A stretch of DNA of 24,337 nucleotides from contig NBIV01000904.1 of assembly GCA_003194525.1 (NCBI GenBank), forward strand, positions 1-24,337, written 5' to 3'. The DNA is from Gracilariopsis chorda (taxonomy: Eukaryota > Rhodophyta > Florideophyceae > Gracilariales > Gracilariaceae). Under the pieces are notes generated by a model. The model was given only the letters and a program-made list of their open reading frames with translations, was not told where the DNA came from and ran no database searches. This document shows positions 15,689 through 24,078 of the stretch, in pieces; position 1 is the stretch's first letter; each line of letters begins with the position of its first letter. A program made the translations under genes and the position numbers.

Positions 15689-16148
15689 TAGGCATCTGTT
15701 CTGCAGGCATCGGTGGGAGAGGGGGAGGCATCGGAGGCGGTGGAATGTGACTTGGAAGGCCTCTCACAAACTCCAGAAATCCAGGAATTGGGCACGATGT
15801 TGGTAGATCTGTGGCAGCGGACCCACTGGCTCCAGCGGCGCTTGTGCTAACTGCTGCTGCAACCGAAGTAGGTGCAGGAGTAATTTCGTCTTCTTCAACC
15901 ACTGGAACAATAGGTCCTTGAACGTGTGCTCCGCTCTCATTTACTCCCAACTCATCTGGAGATGGAGGAGCTGGTTCTCTTCGGGGTCTTCCAGCTCCTG
16001 CCCGTGCTCCACCACTGCCGACGCGACGACCACCAGCGTTTTGCCTTGAACCGCCTGCGTTCAACCTGGCACCTCCAGAATTGTCTCTGGCACCTCCCGA
16101 GTTAGATCGGATGCCACCAGAGTTCAGACGTCGCCCTCCTCTCGTCAT
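15555..16148 (-). CDS. RepHel N-terminal segment, copy B
   Basis: Codons 1 to about 186 repeat the copy A head without any change I could see: seven GGxRxNS heptads, GRPRRE, Ser/Ala-rich stretch, poly-proline and the first acidic repeats. An extra T near 15592 ends the frame. Confidence 0.78.
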   Translation of the reverse strand: MTRGGRRLNSGGIRSNSGGARDNSGGARLNAGGSRQNAGGRRVGSGGARAGAGRPRREPAPPSPDELGVNESGAHVQGPIVPVVEEDEITPAPTSVAAAVSTSAAGASGSAATDLPTSCPIPGFLEFVRGLPSHIPPPPMPPPLPPMPAEQMPIAMELEEDEIIPAPSQPPPSQQPALPQAEQEERTDASPDGSGRG

Positions 16149-16337
16149 TTCAATTTACCAAAGAAAAGAAAAAAAACAATTCTATGTTTTTAAACCGTTA
16201 AAAAATTTGCCAGAGTTCCAGAATAATTCCCAATAAAACACAAAGTTGAAAGTGAAAAAACTGGTTGCAGTTTGTTGCGTTGCACCCACCGGGCCTAGTC
16301 GCATGCAGCAATTAAAAAAACAAATTGCTGCAAGGCT

Positions 16338-16345
16338 TATATTTA
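16338..16345 (-). promoter_or_regulatory. TATA-like box upstream of RepHel, copy B
   Basis: Minus-strand TAAATATA at the same distance from the ATG as in copy A. It is followed by the same 10-bp hairpin (16304-16313 with 16323-16332). The function is inferred. Confidence 0.4.
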
Positions 16346-16654
16346 CCCGATGCAGTCGTGCGCAGCACAGGGACTCTCGACACACTCCTGTTGGATTATG
16401 ACGGGCGGAGTGTGCCCAGCCGGTTTTCAAGCCGTTTGATGTTTAACCCGCGTCCGGTTGTAAGGATTGGTCTGCCTTTACTCACACACCGAAGTGTGCT
16501 TTCCGGCCCCAAGAGGTACGACACGGCGGCCGCCCCGGACCCTGCACAGCAAGCTGGTATTAGGTCCGGTAAACCCTCAGACTTCCTGATCGCCGTCAAA
16601 CGACCAGTATACCACAGAGGAGCACCTGACTTTTCCCAGATCCGTTGGTACTTA
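16346..16654. other. Invariant GC-rich structured block, copy B
   Basis: It matches the copy A block throughout except for one extra T near 16645. The same stems are kept, including the CCGGACC/GGTCCGG pair. Confidence 0.5.
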
Positions 16655-16815
16655 GTGGGTTACTCTTGTGGCGACCTGCACACGAGCTCGGCCTTGCCTA
16701 GGTCCCAGGCCAGCAAACAGTGCCCAAAGTAGCAAAAGGTTACGACACTGCGCTATTGGCCAAGCCTGAATGGGATGCAAAATAGTGGTTAGGGTCAGCA
16801 AGCGAGATGCATTTG

Positions 16816-16896
16816 GCACTGCGCCAGTGCAGTATATACGTCTGTTGCAGGCAAGTCTGCAATGAAACTTCAGTATACGCTGCACTGGCGCAGTGC
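16816..16896. repeat. 17-bp perfect inverted repeat, copy B leader
   Basis: Arms at 16816-16832 and 16880-16896 are exact reverse complements, as in copy A. Confidence 0.8.
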
Positions 16897-16957
16897 AATT
16901 TGCCACGTGTTGGAATGCACTGCACTGGCGCAGTGCAATTTGCCACGTGTCGGAATG
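16878..16957. repeat. 40-bp tandem repeats with CACGTG, 2 copies, copy B
   Basis: Units at 16878-16917 and 16918-16957. CACGTG is kept in both although the flanking bases differ (GTGTTGG versus GTGTCGG). Confidence 0.85.
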
Positions 16958-17044
16958 AACAGGCGGGGGTTTTGCTGCTGAGTGGCTGGCACATACAATT
17001 TGATTGTATTGCAAGCCATTCAGCAGCCATTGCACAGTCAACTT

Positions 17045-17090
17045 GCAGCAGCAGCAGCAAATTAACTGAACGCTTTGCTGCTGCTGCTGC
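17045..17090. repeat. CAG/CTG inverted hairpin, copy B
   Basis: A perfect 17-bp stem between 17045-17061 and 17074-17090 with a 12-nt loop. It is longer than in copy A. Confidence 0.78.
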
Positions 17091-17227
17091 TGCTGAATTT
17101 TTTTATTGGTGGGAGGCGTTGCGCCAAATGGGCGATTTGGTCAACGGTGGCGTGCAAGAGGTTTTTGGCGCACGCTCCATCAATCAAAACACCCCCCTCA
17201 TACGCGTAAATACTTATAATGGTGAGA

Positions 17228-17658
17228 CAAGTGGAAACGGCCTTTGGCCGTGGGCGGCGCTGCGCGCCGCGTTGTTTTGTAGCTTTGTGTATTTCGTGGC
17301 GTTCGGAGGCTCTCCGAGCACTTTGCTCGCTTGCCTCGCAATAGCGCTCGTAGAACCACGGGGCGCCGCGGCGCCTAGGTGCTAAATTGACTGCAGTGCC
17401 AGCCAATGATGAGAAAGGCGACACGTTGCTTTGTGTAACTGGCTGGCACTGCAGTCATTATGGGAGTGCGAGCCAGTAAGCAGGAAGCTTTGCTGCTGCT
17501 GCTGCTGCTGAATTTTTTAAATGGTAGGGAGGCGTTGCGCCAAATGCAGTTTTGCATGGCGTAGAGGGGCATACAGAGCGGTTATTGGCGCACCGCCTCC
17601 TATCAATCAACAACACCCCCCTCATACATGTGTAAATCATTAAGAGTGGGGTGTGAGA
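17228..17658 (-). repeat. Satellite unit between elements B and C, 431 bp, type 2 end
   Basis: A single short unit. It begins at the usual CAAG and ends GAGA at 17655-17658. The sequence that follows is not CAAG but the divergent terminus of element C. Confidence 0.85.
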
Positions 17659-17848
17659 CACCCCCCTCGTCGTGTGTAGACATCATTAGGGTTCGGAGGG
17701 AATTGCGGCCTTCCGTTGCCCGCGGCGCGCGCTTTGCGCGCCGCTGATGGCCCAGTGAATGTGAGTAAAAGAAACAAAGCCGGTGTGCTGCAGGAAGAAT
17801 TTAAAAAAGAGGAAGGGTGGAGAACTTAGCAAAAAGCCATGATGAAAA
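17659..17848 (-). other. Divergent 3' terminus of element C
   Basis: It starts with a second, diverged version of the terminal C-run and AT stretch (CACCCCCCTCGTCG, then CATCATTAGGG). It then has a longer hairpin, and a tail that only loosely resembles the A/B tail (AAGGGTGGAGAA is shared). I read this as an end from another subfamily, with a truncated extra 5' end next to the junction. Confidence 0.6.
17722..17744 (-). terminator. 3' hairpin of element C (9-bp stem)
   Basis: GCGGCGCGC-GCTTT-GCGCGCCGC is a perfect 9-bp stem. It takes the place of the 7-bp stem in A and B although the bases differ, so structure is kept while sequence changes. The role as a transposition end is inferred. Confidence 0.6.
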
Positions 17849-17929
17849 GCAACAGAGTAGTTTAATTCAATGAAAGAAGAATGCAAGGGATATGATTACG
17901 GTTGTGGAGGGATGCAGAACTGAATAGCT

Positions 17930-18802
17930 TCAGCAGCACTGGGTTGGCGATGGAACAGGCATGGGATGAATTGTGTGCGCATTCTCGGGTGTAAGCTGCG
18001 GATCATGCAGGAGCAGCACATGGTCGTTCCTTCGAAACGCGCGACAATGCGACATTACAACTGACCAGCGCAGAAGAAGTTGGATCGCACATCCACAACC
18101 AAGCCATCCAAAGTCTTTCCCTGTCCTTTGTGAACGGTAGCTGCAAACGCGAGACGAATGGGAAACTGCCTTCGAATCATGCGAATATCTGCGAAAGAAA
18201 ACTCGAAGTCGATACGATGCAGGAGCTGTCGTTCGAGCACCTGTCTGTTCTCGTCGAATCGAGCCACCTGCATCGTAAAGTGATCGACACGCACGACTTA
18301 CGAACAGCTTTCCGTTGACCACAGCCGGATGCAACACGTTCCGAATGACCATAACTGGCACACCAATCTTCAAATCCAAGTTATGAGGAGGTAACCAGTA
18401 GGTGCATACTGATACGCAAACTCGGGAACAAAGTATTGGTGACGTCGGGCTCTGAGTTTGGTACACCGTCAGGTTGTACCGTCGTAGCTGACGGAAGAGT
18501 GAAGCGTTCACCAGGAAACAGATCCAGCGCTGCCGCATTGTGTTCATCGACCAACTGATTTGTGGAGGCAATGAGCATTTTGCTGAGATCCACATCCTCC
18601 TTGCGTCGTGTTGTGAGCCACTTCCACAGGAATTGGTAGGCGGTTTGCATGCCACCGGTAGATCTGAGTGGTAGCGGAGCGTTGTTGGATATTGTGTTTC
18701 GTGCAATGGAACGTAACAGCGACGCAAATGCCGGATCATCCGCTTGGCGTACTTGTTCCGTGAGGTACAGCACTTGAACCGAGCACAATGTCCACAGATC
18801 AC
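17930..18802 (-). CDS. RepHel helicase C-terminal part, copy C
   Basis: A mixed segment. Genuine residues include [19 protein letters not shown] and AVVNGKLFV near its middle; other parts are shifted. The next genuine piece, with [19 protein letters not shown], lies in another frame at 18055-18294. Confidence 0.55.
   Translation of the reverse strand: MICGHCARFKCCTSRNKYAKRMIRHLRRCYVPLHETQYPTTLRYHSDLPVACKPPTNSCGSGSQHDARRMWISAKCSLPPQISWSMNTMRQRWICFLVNASLFRQLRRYNLTVYQTQSPTSPILCSRVCVSVCTYWLPPHNLDLKIGVPVMVIRNVLHPAVVNGKLFVSRACRSLYDAGGSIRREQTGARTTAPASYRLRVFFRRYSHDSKAVSHSSRVCSYRSQRTGKDFGWLGCGCAIQLLLRWSVVMSHCRAFRRNDHVLLLHDPQLTPENAHTIHPMPVPSPTQCC
18055..18294 (-). CDS. RepHel helicase motif V segment, copy C
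   Basis: 79 residues, genuine from about [17 protein letters not shown] through [10 protein letters not shown] to FFCAGQL. It stops at an extra base near 18055, within motif VI. Confidence 0.65.
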   Translation of the reverse strand: MRVDHFTMQVARFDENRQVLERQLLHRIDFEFSFADIRMIRRQFPIRLAFAATVHKGQGKTLDGLVVDVRSNFFCAGQL

Positions 18803-19376
18803 TCTTCCACGGCAATTCGTTGAGAATGTTTGTGTACACTCGTCTCACATTACCACTTGGCTCGGCCTCCATGTACACCTGCGGCACCACTGGAAGCAGC
18901 TGGGAGTAGTCGCCGGATAGAACGATGGTCAAGCCCCCAAACGGAGGCGGGTTTTCCATTCCACTGCAGCGAAGATCTTTGAGCAACGCATCCATGAGTT
19001 CGAAGAGCTTTCGTGAGAGCATGGACGCCTCATCCAAGACGAGCAGTTGTATTTCGCGTAGCAGTTCTGCACGTTGAGATCGGGGACCGTACTTTGACAA
19101 AGTGGCTGTAGTGCTGCTTGTGCTGTCCCTATCAGCTACACCCAGTCCGAGCAGGCTATGTAAAGTGCGGCCACCTTCGTACAACGAAGCTGCAATGCCT
19201 GTTGTAGCAGTCATTTCGGCGAGCATTCCTTCCGACTCAACGATATCACGAAGGAGGTTGAGCACGTATTGTCTTTCCGGTTCCTGCGGATCCTTGCACA
19301 AAGAACACGTTTCCAGGAGTGCTTGTTCGCTCCTGCAGTGCCCGTCGTTGTTGCAATGCAGCAATGACGGTGTCAA
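18381..19376 (-). CDS. RepHel PIF1-type helicase core, copy C
   Basis: Genuine from [19 protein letters not shown] to about VPNSEPDVTNTLFP, some 280 residues without a break. It includes [10 protein letters not shown] (D115 E116), [22 protein letters not shown] and [13 protein letters not shown]. It crosses the places where copy B is broken near 11842 and 11571. The P-loop itself is in the adjacent frame because of an extra T at 19270. Confidence 0.85.
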   Translation of the reverse strand: MTPSLLHCNNDGHCRSEQALLETCSLCKDPQEPERQYVLNLLRDIVESEGMLAEMTATTGIAASLYEGGRTLHSLLGLGVADRDSTSSTTATLSKYGPRSQRAELLREIQLLVLDEASMLSRKLFELMDALLKDLRCSGMENPPPFGGLTIVLSGDYSQLLPVVPQVYMEAEPSGNVRRVYTNILNELPWKSDLWTLCSVQVLYLTEQVRQADDPAFASLLRSIARNTISNNAPLPLRSTGGMQTAYQFLWKWLTTRRKEDVDLSKMLIASTNQLVDEHNAAALDLFPGERFTLPSATTVQPDGVPNSEPDVTNTLFPSLRISMHLLVTSS

Positions 19377-19756
19377 TGACTTGTCTTTGCGAGTTTTAAG
19401 GTGGCGTACCTTGACTGCAAAGTTGACGAATTTCGCACCACTCGTGCGTCTCGAGTTATTGTAGCTCGATTTGCCTCAGTCAATGCTGTATGATCCTGCT
19501 GTAGGTGCTGGGAGAAGAAGCTGCGATCGCGAAGCAGTCGTCCTCCGTGCCGGTCTGAGATTTCCACCACCCGTCGATACATTTCTTGCTTTCGTTGCTG
19601 CTCATCTCCTGTATGTATGTCGCTACATAACGCCTCCAGTTTTCGACGGCCATTTTTCTGGGTCTGCGCCTTGTTGGTATAGTGTGAACAACCAGACGTC
19701 GTAAGCTCTGAGGGCGTGCTGTTATATCTGCACTGCTTCTTGCAATGCAATATCAA
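19373..19756 (-). CDS. RepHel pre-helicase linker, copy C
   Basis: Genuine from LEALCSDIHTGDEQQRKQEM to RYATLK. The T-run upstream of it has five T, against six in B and seven in A. A lost base near 19390 ends the frame. Confidence 0.68.
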   Translation of the reverse strand: MILHCKKQCRYNSTPSELTTSGCSHYTNKAQTQKNGRRKLEALCSDIHTGDEQQRKQEMYRRVVEISDRHGGRLLRDRSFFSQHLQQDHTALTEANRATITRDARVVRNSSTLQSRYATLKLAKTSH

Positions 19757-19967
19757 ACTCGGATCCGTCCGCGAGCAGTCCGCTTACAATCGCAGTTTCA
19801 CGATACGTTCCATACTGCTGTCCGTTGAAAGTCCTTGCGTCTTCATAAGAGCTCGAGCCGTGATTCATGAGCAGCAAGCGCAGAGCAAAGAGCTCAATGT
19901 CCGACGGTGAAACACCTCTGATCCTTGCGACACACTGCTCGTCGTCCGTGCGCTCTACCACGTACAT
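19722..19967 (-). CDS. RepHel linker segment, copy C
   Basis: 81 residues in frame: YVVERTDDEQCVARIRGVSP, ELFALRLLLMNHG, TFNGQQYGTYRETA. It is nearly identical to copy B. Confidence 0.72.
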   Translation of the reverse strand: MYVVERTDDEQCVARIRGVSPSDIELFALRLLLMNHGSSSYEDARTFNGQQYGTYRETAIVSGLLADGSEFDIALQEAVQI

Positions 19968-20060
19968 GGGCGGATCGCAGTCGTCTGTGGCACCTGAGTG
20001 CTGTCTCCGTCGTATTGGTTAAGCACGCGGGCTGGAAGCGTGCGATACAATCGCACTTTT

Positions 20061-20429
20061 TCAAAGTACGAAAGGTAGTCGAGGTTCGCGTATGCTTCGG
20101 GCCTTGCAAAGTATCTCTCCAGTGTAGACGGCTGTGATGCAGAAGAGAGCTGGTTTGGACCTCTCAGCAGAAATGTGCGCTCTCCTTCCAAGTGAATGGC
20201 CAGTCGCTCTACTTTTGGTACGATGTGAACATGTCGAAACTCGAAAAAGTCTCCAAGCTGCATTGACGGCGCCCACCACACGCGCTCGCATGTATGCACG
20301 AATGTCGTTCTGCACCTGTGGCTCTTGTTGCTGCTCGTTGTGTGTGCCTGTCTCATTAGCATCACTCACATTGAGCACCACCTCCTGAGCTTTGGGCTGC
20401 TTAAACGCGTACTTCATCAGATAAGCCAC
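20061..20429 (-). CDS. RepHel catalytic tyrosines and linker, copy C
   Basis: It begins AYLMKYAFK with tyrosines at residues 3 and 7 and continues to NAAWRLF. A run of five A (CGAAAAAG near 20245) then shifts the frame. The continuation, FEFRHVHIVPKVERLAIHLE, is read in the overlapping segment 19955-20365. Confidence 0.78.
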   Translation of the reverse strand: MAYLMKYAFKQPKAQEVVLNVSDANETGTHNEQQQEPQVQNDIRAYMRARVVGAVNAAWRLFRVSTCSHRTKSRATGHSLGRRAHISAERSKPALFCITAVYTGEILCKARSIREPRLPFVL

Positions 20430-20452
20430 TGCGCCCCCTCCTTGCGTGCGTT

Positions 20453-20905
20453 CTACGTTGTATATGAGAGCGGTACTTCTTGGTCAGAGTTGGGTTGTAC
20501 GGCACAATCTTGAGGTCTTCTTGCCTTCTTCTGGCGGTAAATAACGCGATTCGTGCCTTCTTCAATGTACGTCTCCGGCACAATCATATTGCTGTCGTAT
20601 CCAAACTTGCACCGCCCAGCGCGATTCCGGCAATAGGTGGAGTGGCGTGCCTGTGCATGGAACGAATGAGAGCACGCAACGCGTCGTCTTCGCCTGGAAG
20701 GGGAAGTTCTGCACGAATGAGCTCGTTCGATCACATCAACGTCTTCAATCACGCCTCCTTCGAGCCACACGAGCATGTGGTGATGAGGCACATTGCGCTC
20801 TTGAAACTCGAGCTTTGATGCAAGCCCCAGGCACTTCAATCCAAAGATCTGCTCCGAGTTCTTCTCCAAATCCTTCATGAAGTCGTTTGCGTACTGGTTG
20901 TACAC
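20453..20905 (-). CDS. RepHel HUH motif segment, copy C
   Basis: Genuine from YNQYANDFMKDLEKNSEQIFG through PHHHMLVWL (His 41-43). After a short shifted stretch it is genuine again with YCRNRAGRCKFGYDSN. It aligns to the Rep domain of A and B. Confidence 0.8.
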   Translation of the reverse strand: MYNQYANDFMKDLEKNSEQIFGLKCLGLASKLEFQERNVPHHHMLVWLEGGVIEDVDVIERAHSCRTSPSRRRRRVACSHSFHAQARHSTYCRNRAGRCKFGYDSNMIVPETYIEEGTNRVIYRQKKARRPQDCAVQPNSDQEVPLSYTT

Positions 20906-20946
20906 CCTTGCAATTCAGATCCGGTCGGTCAAACGGTCGAGGGCGG

Positions 20947-21201
20947 TTACTTTGTGCCGTAAATGCGCCACGATTGGTGGTGTCCATCCCAAGACGCTGG
21001 ATGTCCTCTCGCCAGATGTTCATGGTGATTGTAATGAAACAGAGAAGGCGGTCCTCTCCGCGCCACGATCGCCTGTACATCCATGCGCTTGTTCTTCCAG
21101 TATGCTGCTGAGTTGACGGAGTCATCGGGCAGAAAGATGCGTCCCATTAGCACGAACTGGGATTGTGGCACGTGACCGGTTTGCTGTTGTGCTTGCTGCA
21201 T
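20947..21201 (-). CDS. RepHel Rep domain N-terminal segment, copy C
   Basis: Genuine for about 55 residues: QQAQQQTGHVPQSQFVLMGR, IFLPDDSVNSAAYWKNKRMD and VARRGPPSLF. A run of three A (ATGAAACAG, versus ATGAACAG in A and B) then breaks the frame inside the FITITMN motif. Confidence 0.72.
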   Translation of the reverse strand: MQQAQQQTGHVPQSQFVLMGRIFLPDDSVNSAAYWKNKRMDVQAIVARRGPPSLFHYNHHEHLARGHPASWDGHHQSWRIYGTK

Positions 21202-21665
21202 TTCTTGCTCTTGTACAATGCGTGCCCGTTGTTCTCTTTCGAGAAACGCAGTCGCATGTCCTCAATGTTTGTGTGGGTGCGAAGCATCCACATCTGCATC
21301 AACGGTCCACTGTCCAGAAGGATGTTGTCTGAGTACAGTCGTCTCTTCGCGTTCTCAGCCCAGGTGAGCTTTCGGAGCTTCCACTCGTTGACGCTGAGAC
21401 CTGAGATTTGCTGTGTTGAGTTCTTTGCCTCCAGAAACACGCCAATGTCAAACGGTTCGTGCTGATCTCCGTACGGGTAGAGAAGAGGAAAAGTGCCTTT
21501 CTCTGCCATTTTGGATGCCGGTTTTAGAAGGCGGTACCGCACTTGCGCATTGTTTGCGGCATTCGCAGTCGCCCCATCTCCAGCATTAGCAGCACCAGCA
21601 GCCGTCACTACGGCGTGCTCTTCTGTTACGGTTCCTTCTACCAAGCGCGGTACTTGAGACTCCAC
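21147..21665 (-). CDS. RepHel pre-Rep segment with FPLLYPYG motif, copy C
   Basis: The only copy that reads this region in one frame. Genuine from ESQVPRLVEGTVTEEHAVV through RYRLLKPASKMAEKGTFPLL, then YPYGDQHEPFDIGVFLEA and MQMWMLRTHTNIEDMRLRF. The PLLYPYG and WAENAKRRLYSDN stretches are recognisable Helitron sequence before the Rep domain. It joins the N-terminal half to the catalytic half of the protein. Confidence 0.82.
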   Translation of the reverse strand: MESQVPRLVEGTVTEEHAVVTAAGAANAGDGATANAANNAQVRYRLLKPASKMAEKGTFPLLYPYGDQHEPFDIGVFLEAKNSTQQISGLSVNEWKLRKLTWAENAKRRLYSDNILLDSGPLMQMWMLRTHTNIEDMRLRFSKENNGHALYKSKKCSKHNSKPVTCHNPSSC

Positions 21666-22295
21666 TCGGTTACAGGCCAGTCGGATCCACGACGAGCGTT
21701 CTCATCCATGGTTGGCCCCCCACCAGGAGCATTCTTCAGGGAGAGGCCCAGCACCTACGTGAGGAGCACTGACTGTGGGCACTTCGGGTTCCTTCGTAAC
21801 CACGTACGACTACTCCCTCTTCTGCTGCCTGCATGCTGATATCGACGGCGGGTATCTGCATTTTGTTGTTGTTGTTGCGTGCTAAAGCATGGATCGGTAC
21901 CGCTCACGCACCACGTCTGGCTTTGGGCTGGATCACATCGTTACAACTTTGGGCACGATGTCTCGTACGTTGATATTCTTTGAATGAACGCACGCAAATT
22001 GGCACGCGCATAGTGAGAGGGATCCAAGTTAGGGGGACCAGTACCCCACAGAAAGCTGTAGCGCGTGTTGTTCTGGTCTGCGTGGGCAGAGCGAGAGCTG
22101 CGTTTCCCTCAAGTCTCAGAAAAGGAGGGACCGCCTCCCGTCACATTACGACATGTCCATGAACGCTTGCGTCGTAGCGAAGAGCGTATTCAAGTTGAGA
22201 AAATGGCTGTGAAAGGCTCTCAGACTATAAAGACTGCGAACCAACTCGTTGTTATGCCTTCTGCGGAACGTGACGCCCCACCCTGACATTCTTTT

Positions 22296-23249
22296 TCATT
22301 CCACAGCACTCTCATTGGTCTCTTTGCCAAGCAAAACGCATCCGCAGTACTTGCAGCTATGAATTCTCAATGTCCAGTCCCGGTACGGGCAGGAGGAGAG
22401 CGTGTGTGCGTGCTCGCCGCATCTTCCGCATCGCCTTTGACCTGCAGTGGGAAGCGTCTCAAACTCCGGCACGCTTGCACGGATGGCCGGATCATTCCTC
22501 GCCTGAGCTGCCACGGAATCCCACGCATAGTACACGCGATAGAGTCCTCGATCAGGACGCCCAGCACAGTGCATGACCGTCGTATCAAGCTGTTGCTGTG
22601 GCTGATGCTGCGGCTGGTGTGAGGGAGCCGGTGTGATCTCATCCGCTTCCACCTCCATCGGAATGGACATCTGTTGTTCTTCCTGTTCCGCTTGTGGCAA
22701 CGCAGGCTGCGGCGGCGGGTGTGAGGGAGCCGGGGTGATCTCATCCTCTTCCACTTCCATCGGGACTGGCATCTGTTCTTCCTCTTGTTCAGCTTGTGGC
22801 AGAGCAGGCTGCTGTGATGGCGGTGGCTGTGAGGGAGCAGGGATGATCTCATCCTCTTCCACTTCCATCGCAACCGGCATCTGTTCTGCAGGCATCGGTG
22901 GGAGAGGGGGAGGCATCGGAGGCGGTGGAATGTGACTTGGAAGGCCTCTCACAAACTCCAGAAATCCAGGAATTGGGCACGATGTTGGTAGATCTGTGGC
23001 AGCGGACCCACTGGCTCCAGCGGCGCTTGTGCTAACTGCTGCTGCAACCGAAGTAGGTGCAGGAGTAATTTCGTCTTCTTCAACCACTGGAACAATAGGT
23101 CCTTGAACGTGTGCTCCGCTCTCATTTACTCCCAACTCATCTGGAGATGGAGGAGCTGGTTCTCTTCGGGGTCTTCCAGCTCCTGCCCGTGCTCCACCAC
23201 TGCCGACGCGACGACCACCAGCGTTTTGCCTTGAACCGCCTGCGTTCAA
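22296..23249 (-). CDS. RepHel N-terminal half, copy C
   Basis: 317 residues in one frame, the longest intact N-terminal reading in the window. It runs from heptad four (NAGGSRQNAGG) through GRPRRE, poly-proline, three acidic repeats, and the CCHC knuckle CGRCGEHAHTLSSC at residues 274-287, then into IHSCKYCGCVLLGKETN. It shows that knuckle and Cys cluster lie in one protein, 11 residues apart. The real ATG (23332) is out of frame because a C is missing near 23280. Confidence 0.82.
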   Translation of the reverse strand: MNAGGSRQNAGGRRVGSGGARAGAGRPRREPAPPSPDELGVNESGAHVQGPIVPVVEEDEITPAPTSVAAAVSTSAAGASGSAATDLPTSCPIPGFLEFVRGLPSHIPPPPMPPPLPPMPAEQMPVAMEVEEDEIIPAPSQPPPSQQPALPQAEQEEEQMPVPMEVEEDEITPAPSHPPPQPALPQAEQEEQQMSIPMEVEADEITPAPSHQPQHQPQQQLDTTVMHCAGRPDRGLYRVYYAWDSVAAQARNDPAIRASVPEFETLPTAGQRRCGRCGEHAHTLSSCPYRDWTLRIHSCKYCGCVLLGKETNESAVE

Positions 23250-23521
23250 CCTGGCACCTCCAGAATTGTCTCTGGCACCTCCGAGTTAGATCGGATGCCA
23301 CCAGAGTTCAGACGTCGCCCTCCCCTCGTCATTTCAATTTACCAAAGAAAAGAAAAAAAAACATTTTATGTTTTTAAACCGTTAAAAAATTTGCCAGAGT
23401 TCCAGAATAATTCCCAATAAAACACAAAGTTGAAAGTGAAAAAACTGGTTGCAGTTTGTTGCTTTGCACCCACCGGGCCTAGTCGCATGCAGCAATTAAA
23501 AAAACAAATTGCTGCAAGGCT

Positions 23522-23529
23522 TATATTTA
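23522..23529 (-). promoter_or_regulatory. TATA-like box upstream of RepHel, copy C
   Basis: Minus-strand TAAATATA in the same position as in A and B. The adjacent 10-bp hairpin is at 23488-23497 with 23507-23516. Confidence 0.4.
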
Positions 23530-23836
23530 CCCGATGCAGTCGTGCGCAGCACAGGGACTCTCGACACACTCCTGTTGGATTATGACGGGCGGAGTGTGCC
23601 CAGCCGGTTTTCAAGCCGTTTGATGTTTAACCCGCGTCCGGTTGTAAGGATTGGTCTGCCTTTACTCACACACCGAAGTGTGCTTTCCGGCCCCAAGAGG
23701 TACGACACGGCGGCCGCCCCGGACCCTGCACAGCAAGCTGGTATTAGGTCCGGTAAACCCTCAGACTTCCTGATCGCCGTCAAACGACCAGTATACCACA
23801 GAGAGCACCTGACTTTTCCCAGATCCGTGGTACTTA
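23530..23836. other. Invariant GC-rich structured block, copy C
   Basis: It matches A and B except for one lost G near 23803. All stems are kept. Confidence 0.5.
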
Positions 23837-23997
23837 GTGGGTTACTCTTGTGGCGACCTGCACACGAGCTCGGCCTTGCCTAGGTCCCAGGCCAGCAAAC
23901 AGTGCCCAAAGTAGCAAAAGGTTACGACACTGCGCTATTGGCCAAGCCTGAATGGGATGCAAAATAGTGGTTAGGGTCAGCAAGCGAGATGCATTTG

Positions 23998-24078
23998 GCA
24001 CTGCGCCAGTGCAGTATATACGTCTGTTGCAGGCAAGTCTGCAATGAAACTTCAGTATACGCTGCACTGGCGCAGTGC
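23998..24078. repeat. 17-bp perfect inverted repeat, copy C leader
   Basis: Arms at 23998-24014 and 24062-24078, identical to A. Confidence 0.8.

Larger units (their letters stand above)
10726..16148 (-). pseudogene. Helitron RepHel gene, copy B (frameshifted)
   Basis: The ATG at 16148 and stop TAA at 10728-10726 match copy A, spanning about 1,807 codons. Motifs present: GGxRxNS heptads, CCHC knuckle (15244-15203), HHH (13617-13609), YxxxY (13255-13241), GSAGTGKT (12123-12100), and GQLYVALSR near the end. Frame breaks are seen near 15592, 15178, 15160, 14848, 14495, 14000, 13425, 12980, 12919, 12829, 11842, 11571 and 11285, nearly all single bases. The reading frame is more intact than A in the linker and C-terminus and worse around 14000-14500. 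Confidence 0.85.
10579..17227 (-). mobile_element. Autonomous Helitron, copy B (6.65 kb)
   Basis: Same organisation and orientation as copy A, with junctions at 10578/10579 and 17227/17228. The minus-strand start is TCTCACC and the end is CTTG at 10582-10579. This copy reads without a break through the Rep-helicase linker and the first half of the helicase, and through the true C-terminus, so it is the best guide to the frame. Its 5' subterminal inverted repeat is degraded by deletions near 17150-17180. Confidence 0.85.
17896..23332 (-). pseudogene. Helitron RepHel gene, copy C (heavily frameshifted)
   Basis: The ATG is at 23332 and the stop TAA at 17898-17896. The span of 5,437 bp is longer than A and B because of net one-base insertions. 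The same domains are present: heptads, knuckle (22430-22389), complete Cys cluster, FPLLYPYG motif, HHH (20785-20777), YxxxY (20423-20409), P-loop (19293-19270) and LDEAS. Frame breaks include a lost C near 23280 inside the heptads, one near 22312, about ten between 21680 and 22310, and one immediately after the P-loop at 19270. This copy contributes stretches that are broken in A and B. Confidence 0.82.

Noticed and set aside
16807..17385. A 192-codon plus-strand frame across the end of element B
   Set aside because: It runs through the leader repeats, CTG run and next satellite unit. The equivalent frames in A and C are broken, so it is chance.
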